This document shows positions 59,401 through 64,000 of a DNA stretch of 64,000 nucleotides, piece after piece; position 1 is the first letter of the stretch, and the number at the start of each line of letters is the position of its first letter. Where the stretch lies: assembly GCF_963678635.1 (NCBI RefSeq), contig NC_087062.1:70089345-70153344 (forward strand), in the 5' to 3' direction. A program made the translations under genes and the position numbers. The stretch comes from Symsagittifera roscoffensis (lineage: Eukaryota; Xenacoelomorpha; Acoela; Convolutidae). Below the pieces are notes generated by a model that did no database searches, was not told where the DNA came from, and worked only from the letters and a program-made list of their open reading frames with translations.

Positions 59401-62400
59401 GCAGTCCAAAAACAGAACGCTGGAATGAAACATTATCAAACACAATTTGTTTTTGGTCGATTCGGTCGGAACATAAGCCACTTCTGTTTGAATTACTCGA
59501 AACATTGAACGCTTTGAGAAAAAAACTTACAGAAAACAGTTTTTTAAGGTAAATTTGTATTCCAATAGTTCTTGAAGCTTACTGTCTAAAACATGCCAAC
59601 CTTTCATACCACAGACAAAAATCGCTGTGAGCAAACATGCAGACAAATTTGGAAAGAGTTATTTTCATCACATTCATTGCCTCGCTACAGTTGCAATCGA
59701 AATTTTTTATTGAATTCTATGAAGCGCGAATTATATTTTAACAATTCAAATAAGACGAGAGTGTTTTTGTTGCAAACCTAAATCTCTTTATGAGGTGTCT
59801 TGCCAAGACTAAAACAAGCCTGATAATTTTTTTTTGTTTAAGATATCACGAAGTATTTTCACCTGTTAAAGATGTGTTAGCAGTTGATGCAATGATAAAT
59901 CCTCCGTCATCCACCAAATAACAGAGAAAACCGCTTTGGTCTGTACTGCACAAAGCTCCATTTGAGGTGTTATTAAACAATTCACCAAAGAAACTTGTGT
60001 CGATAATTTTGCCTAAAACACCAAGAGGAACCTTGGATTCGCGGACTTTGTTCGGATCGATTGAGCGAGTAACTAATTTGGTCACGACTGGGTACGGATT
60101 CGCACTAATAGAGGCAACTCCGCTGACTCCAAAGCAATCGGGTAGGGGTTCGATTCCCGAGAAGGTATCTTTGGGGTCATACTGATAACTGACGGTGAAC
60201 ATGAAGGCATCAGATCCTGATGGTAACAATCTTGACAAGGCGAGATGTTTTTTAAACAAAGGCGAGTTCAAAGGGTTTCTCGACATTTGCCACCACAAAG
60301 GATCTACGCTGTTGTTGAAAATAATTGATATTCCGCTTGAAGTTATAAGAAATTCATCGAGGTCATAAGGGGTTAACTTGAACCGCCAGAAGGCAGGAAT
60401 CATGTCTTCTAAAGCTAACTTCACCTCTTGTAGCAAAGACTTTCCATAATGGTATTTTTGGTCGTCGTGAACTAAGCATTCAGTTGAACTTTTATCGTTT
60501 CTGAATAAAAGTTTAAGTCCTTCAATCATTTCAGAAGTGTTATTCGAAGTGAACTTTTGTAGCTTAGGACAATAAGGCAAAGGGGCTACAAAAACTTTCC
60601 CACATGAGTTTGTAGCCACACACTCAAGTTGCTTTCGAAATGTTACACTTGATTTTGAAGGTTCAGGGTTTTGTAAAATGTCCTGGCACATTTTGCCACA
60701 TAATGCGTCACCTTCCCAGTTAATGATGTTATTGGCGACAGTTCCTCGCGCTGATGAGGGAATGAGAACCATTATTACAAAAACCGAGCCACTAACGCTT
60801 ATTCTTGAGTAGAGTAAATCACATATGAAATTATAAGCGTATCGTTCAATATGAATAGTTGCATTAATACGTTTTTCCCGAGCTACTGTTCCAATTTTCA
60901 AGCTCAGCATCTTTCGTTTTAGCTCCTCGAAGTCGAAATTGTTCAGATGAAGGAGCTCAGAAACGTCTACGGAAGGGGTATATGGTATTTTTAACTCACT
61001 AAGTAAGAAAAAAGAGGAATGGTAAACTATGTGACTCTTTGCGTTAATCATAAGCACAACCGAATCATGACTGAAACCGGCAATTGGAATGCGCTGACCT
61101 ATTTCAAACAGAGGAATGTCTAGTCCGACAACGCCCAGGAAATGCGGCAGACGCTTTTCGTGGTGATCGGAGTAAAGGTGCCGGTAAACGGGGAATGTGG
61201 CTGCTAAGGCGTGACCTAGATTCCGATTCCAGTACTGGATCTCAGGAGCGGAGAAAAAGAGTTTTTGATGATAGTTTAGAGCCATTGGTCGGCTTAGTAC
61301 CTGTAAATACTCCATAGCTTGCATTCTTACAGCTTCGTTTGTAGGTACTTTATGGAAGAATCCTTTGTTACGACATGCAATCCAGGACAGACTATCGTCC
61401 GCATAAACTGAAGAGCCTTCAACGTAAGTGAAGATCCGGACTGATTCTGAAGCCTGCTGGCTGACTTTGGAAAAAGCGTCTTTTGCTTCGCCATCGCCGC
61501 CATCTGTTATTACCATCAAAATTTTACTGCATGGGGGAACTACCGCCTCTTCTTCCGTTAAATTTTCGAACAACGAGTAGCTGTATGAAAACATACTTTG
61601 GAAATTAGCAATGTTTTCGGCGACTAGACTTTTCTGCATTAATTGTTTTAAAGCTAGTTTATTTCTGTCTGTGGCGCGTAAAAAATTGTCCGAAGGCTTG
61701 CTATAGGACTCGTTAAGATTGTCACTAATACATGTCTTGAGCTGAAAAGGCATATCGTGAAAGCCAATTATGCTTACAAAGTCGTTATCATTTAAAGTGT
61801 CTAACAGCTGTGATGCTGTATTTTTCATGAGTTCGAGAACTAACCCATAAACACTACCCGATGCGTCTATAGCAATCAGCATATGCTTCGGGGGAGTTGA
61901 ACTCTGAATGTACCAATGGTCAAGTCTGACGTCATAGAGAGTCGGCAGATCCAGGGGCGTTCCAGGGTACACCCGAAGCAAGCCGAGAGGAGTGCCGAAG
62001 TACGACCAATAAGTGTTGTTGTTGCTTTCGTGAGTAAAATTGAAAATATCTCTCAACCCCCTCGACCAAGCTAGATCTTCCCTAATTCTATCAGAGCCCT
62101 CGTAAATTTCAACTGGTAAATGAAACGACGTATAATCTGTCGTAATCCGATTATGTAATTTCGAGTTATAATCAATTAAAGAGCTCACGTTTAAATCTCT
62201 CAACTCAGGTGCGTTCGAAGATGAGTCGAAAACGAAGTCTTTCGCGTGATTTTCTATTCGTTCAGCCGATTCTTGTACCGAGTCGGCAAATGACTGCAAA
62301 TACTCGGTGAGACGAGCGGCCGACTCAAGAATTACATTGCTGTACTCGTCATTTGATTCTTTCTCGTATTGCGGAACCCATTTAGCATTTGCCCAATGTT

Positions 62401-62641
62401 CAGAATCACGAAGAATTCTATCCAACATGTTCCAGTCCTTTTTGAGAAGTGTTTCGGTCAAAACTGATGAAATACTTTCAGCTGAATCAGAAACGAGATT
62501 CGTAACTACACCGGAATTGGCCAAATTGGAGCAAATAATCGACTTTGAAAAAAATGAACACACAAAAACTAATGGAACAACTTTAAATAAATAATGAATA
62601 TTGAACAAGCGCACGTTGGGAAAAATTACAAGGAGCGACAT
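50207..62641 (-). CDS. CACNA2D: Voltage-gated calcium-channel alpha-2/delta subunit, four exons
   Basis: Exons 62641-59863, 56381-55989, 54795-54567 and 50405-50207 join in phase to 1199 residues. A signal-peptide-like segment lies at about 17-35. The VWA_N/VWA part has NTYWSYFGTPLGLLRVYPG and YDVRLDHWYIQ, MIDAS D259-A-S-G-S, and ILMVITDGGDGEA, RIFTYVEGSSVYADD and YLQVLSRPMALNY. A Cache-type region follows (FLGVVGLDIPLFEIGQRIP), then CYLVDDGGFIIAS, the alpha-2/delta DDGGF block. Exon 2 resumes with GRSLFAVEQCVMQKLV, equivalent to the family GRFFGEID region, and a long hydrophobic stretch. Exon 3 has YNCSADGASRWYYVTWVPET then NLQLLVV, the delta C...IPxTNLLLLV block. Exon 4 has CDQ..REPPSTNCPAH..MEEN..KQCGSA and a hydrophobic end, like the GPI-anchor tail. 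Family members bind extracellular calcium-channel loops and promote surface trafficking. Exons 2-4 were placed by eye. Confidence 0.85.
51699..52256. mobile_element. TIR-family element, copy 1 (right end missing)
   Basis: Starts AACAAGACTGCTCGTATCAG and matches copy 2 (52257-52851) across the interior (GGAACGATTTCTA, ACGGATTAAATCTCCG, CCTTTTGAATGATA, CGAAATTTGTCTGAAGAA). It is cut off where copy 2 begins. Lies in intron 3 of the alpha-2/delta gene. Confidence 0.75.
52257..52851. mobile_element. TIR-family element, copy 2 (both ends)
   Basis: Left end AACAAGACTGCTCGTAT and right end AATACGAGCAGTCTTCTTGTT are inverted copies (3-base gap). About 595 bp, no ORF. A lone end (AACAAGACTGCTCTTGTACC) also occurs near 46660, and an interior fragment (CAACTAGTTAAAAAGTTAAG to CACACGAGCAGAAATATTTC) at about 53430-53510, so the family is multicopy locally. 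Confidence 0.75.
54272..54346 (+). repeat. tRNA-derived SINE candidate
   Basis: GTTGGTGGTTCGATGCTCACC has the shape of a tRNA T-arm and B-box (GGTTCGATnC) with 5-bp stem, preceded by sequence that can be read as diverged anticodon arm and GTGGCACCCAGGGCTA at the acceptor/D end. It cannot fold as a proper tRNA (D-arm and anticodon stem poor). It lies in intron 3, opposite strand. Confidence 0.3.
54567..54795 (-). other. Exon 3 of the alpha-2/delta gene
   Basis: Acceptor TAGTTCACAG|CC, with an in-frame stop just upstream of it. It encodes about 75 residues with four cysteines. The frame would stop at TAA 54557-54559. A phase-2 donor GCAAA|GTTGGT at 54567 connects to exon 4 in frame; a phase-0 donor TTG|GTATAA is an alternative with a different acceptor. 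Confidence 0.75.
55989..56381 (-). other. Exon 2 of the alpha-2/delta gene
   Basis: Acceptor TTAATTTCAG|GG at 56382; the start phase fits the single base left by exon 1 (donor ACAG|GTGAAA at 59863). The open frame runs on to 55954, but exon 3 needs a phase-1 donor. The best is GGAAA|GTTCTT at 55989, which joins CTILEHKE to GRLFFKR, similar to the family's C-I-T-E-x-x-x-Y-F-F. Confidence 0.75.
56645..57260. mobile_element. TIR/foldback element with GGAATCCGCAAATGTAA units
   Basis: Perfect 21-bp terminal inverted repeats: ATTACGAGGCCAAACTGTGCA (56645-56665) and its reverse complement at 57240-57260. The interior holds many ~20-bp units, GTGGAATCCGCAAATGTAA-like on the left (to 56945) and the reverse complement, TTACAATTTGCGGATTCC-like, on the right. 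No ORF of its own. Inside intron 1 of the alpha-2/delta gene. Confidence 0.88.
57573..59300 (+). pseudogene. LINE (non-LTR) reverse-transcriptase remnant
   Basis: Plus-strand broken frames of a Jockey/CR1-like RT: YRPVAKKVRVSKIIERVVNS (about 57772), NQFAFRTKRFTETCLLKTIE, VLGFDLSAAFDT (motif A, about 57970), KYGFPQGSTLGPIIFI (motif B, about 58152), YQIYAADN (motif C; YADD has become YAAD, about 58240) and LKIKPGKTET (about 58365). No endonuclease domain is recognised upstream, so it is 5'-truncated. After about 58400 only weak traces. GTCGA-type short repeats like those at 45.4-45.8 kb flank it (57540-57620 and 59440-59475). Confidence 0.8.
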
Positions 62642-62890
62642 TTGGGGGGCGAGATTGTGGCGGAAATTATTTTTGAGGAAGTCTACCAAAATACTTGGGT
62701 CAATTTAGTGGATGGTGTTATTGGGGAAATAATCATTGAGAATACCTGTCGATACACAATAGGAAGGCATTAGAGAGGCAGGTGACGATTGAACATATCA
62801 GATCTATCGGAAGACGGCGCCGAAAAATAATCCCCGGCTAGCAGCTCAGCTCAGAAAACAGAAGCCTGAAGCGGAGGCGAGCCACAAGAG

Positions 62891-62900
62891 TATTTATAAG
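62891..62900 (-). promoter_or_regulatory. TATA-box candidate for the alpha-2/delta gene
   Basis: CTTATAAATA on the minus strand, followed about 30 bases on by a GC-rich stretch (GGCTCGCCTCCGCTTC). About 250 bases upstream of the ATG at 62641. A donor-like ACAG|GTATTC at about 62747 could mark a 5'UTR intron. Confidence 0.4.
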
Positions 62901-63789
62901 AATTATTAATTATTAAATAGAAAACAATATGACCGGTTGGCAATCTATACGCGCGGATAAATCAGCACAAATATTGTCCTCCATATTGGTAAGGAGCTCT
63001 CACTCCATCGACAATAACAGCAGAGATGAAAGTAAAACAGTACCCAAGTTCATTCCACATAATGTCATAAATGCAGAAAACAGCTCCTGGTCCAGCTTTC
63101 AATTCTTAAACAATTCAAATAATTTAGCATTGGTGCACACTTTTGAAATACTGAAATTATTCAAATGTTAAAATAAAAATTATTGTTAAGTTGAGCGGGC
63201 AAGTTAAGTATGTTCATGGTTCTGATTAATGATGGATTTCGTTTCGGAAACACTCAAGAATCATTCGAGCTGGAGGAAAGCCAGTATATTTTTTATTGTA
63301 ATTTTATGTTTAAAGCTCACTTTTTGGGCAAAAAACAAGGCTGTTGTGACAAAAGAGGCTGTTCATCTAAGACAAAAAATATCACTAAAAGAGAGCGAAA
63401 AATATTGCAACTAAATAATAGAATGTAACTAGTCCATGAACACTAGATAAAAGAGAGAAAACAGGGGAATAATAACTGAAAGTAGGTAAAAATAGATCAA
63501 GTCACTCGTAAAGGTTATTCAAAACCTGCAGACAAAAGGAAGTAAATATAATTCAAAGATTCAAAGAAAGTAATTTGCATTTTTCGAGAATTTTCAAAAA
63601 GATGAACAGCTTATGGCAATTGCAATTTGCTAGAAGATGAGTTGTTCTGAAATTGCGAAAAGCGTCATTCCTAAAGTTTTCATCGCCACTATAAAAATTT
63701 GGAATGGAAATCAAATTAGACTATGGAACCTTTTTCCATGAAGACCAGAGAACAAAATATCAGTTAGTTTTTACCGGTATTTTTTTCAG
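62901..63789. other. Intergenic region between divergent genes
   Basis: Lies between the minus-strand alpha-2/delta start and the plus-strand exon at 63790. Short plus frames (62929-63171, 63210-63428) lack family features. Shared promoter sequence may lie here. Confidence 0.4.
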
Positions 63790-63808
63790 CCAAGCCAATT
63801 AGCGAACA

Positions 63809-63955
63809 ATGTTGTCTTGTGTTTTTGACATTTTCTCTGCAACTACTGAAGATTCATGGTCGATGAAAAGAACTTTACCAGATCAAAATCTGGATGATCA
63901 AATTTTGGTTGCTTTTTTTAAATCTGGCGTGACAAATCGTATTTTCGCTAGCGAA
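63809..63955 (+). CDS. Probable first coding exon, gene continues past the window
   Basis: An acceptor (TATTTTTTTCAG at 63789) is followed by a 19-nt leader with an in-frame TAG, then ATG at 63809. Forty-nine codons run to a consensus donor GAA|GTATGT at 63955-63956, phase 0. The peptide is soluble (MLSCVFDIFSATTEDSWSMK ... DQILVAFFKSGVTNRIFASE). No domain is recognised. The coincidence of strong acceptor, ATG and strong donor is the evidence; the downstream exons are outside the window. Confidence 0.5.
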
Positions 63956-64000
63956 GTATGTTTATTGTTCATCCATATAATGCGGAAAACCAAAAAAAAA

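Noticed and set aside
60138-60160. tRNA T-arm-like GGGGTTCGATTCCC on the plus strand
   Set aside because: It lies inside exon 1 of the alpha-2/delta gene in a well conserved coding stretch, and the neighbouring sequence has no A box or cloverleaf. Coincidence.

Overview
The window reads as nuclear DNA of an AT-rich, repeat-laden invertebrate animal. Three genes use GT-AG introns or metazoan-specific protein families: a voltage-gated calcium-channel alpha-2/delta subunit, a claudin/PMP22-like four-pass membrane protein, and a long NERD-nuclease/helicase protein. There is no operon structure and no sign of bacterial gene density. The phylum cannot be fixed from this sequence alone.

Layout. (1) 1-972 is flanking DNA with a decayed minus-strand ORF pair. 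(2) 973-24860 is one very large (about 23.9 kb), dead Ty3/gypsy-type LTR retroelement. It has LTRs of about 375 bp, a 4-bp target duplication (AAAG), and a primer-binding site just inside the 5' LTR. A roughly 5.7-kb tandem duplication covers the gag/protease part, followed by decayed RT, RNase H and an integrase with an intact D,D-35-E triad. Downstream lie a small membrane ORF, an env-like region, a 25-bp minisatellite and one unbroken accessory ORF. (3) 25203-25787 is a foldback element made of GAGCGGTTT blocks. (4) 26435-30028 (+) is a two-exon gene for a predicted 1093-residue protein: NERD-like domain 1 (active site apparently lost), NERD-like domain 2 (active site apparently kept), then an SF1 UvrD/Rep-type helicase. 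This is the most unusual gene here. (5) 30352-37168 is a decayed Ty1/copia-type element in the order protease, integrase, RT, RNase H, with a third internal LTR copy. (6) 37311-43362 holds two diverged copies of an anonymous repeat, one carrying a hAT-type MITE with a perfect 8-bp target duplication and another TIR element. (7) 43470-44039 (-) is the intronless claudin-like gene. (8) 44820-47260 holds GTCGA-rich minisatellites in opposite orientations. (9) 50207-62641 (-) is the alpha-2/delta gene. I assembled it from four exons by matching phase and family layout; it predicts 1199 residues with signal peptide, VWA domain with MIDAS, Cache-type region, delta cysteines and a GPI-anchor-like tail. 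Its introns hold a LINE remnant, several TIR/foldback elements and a tRNA-derived SINE candidate. (10) 63790-63955 (+) looks like the first coding exon of a gene leaving the window.

The genes do not form a pathway. The claudin-like and alpha-2/delta proteins act at the cell surface. The NERD-helicase would be a nucleic-acid-processing enzyme; a role in defence or repair is only an inference. Three starts lie 5-19 nt behind an AG acceptor-like site, which would fit spliced-leader trans-splicing or 5'UTR introns. All splice calls and family calls are by eye; no alignment or database search was run.
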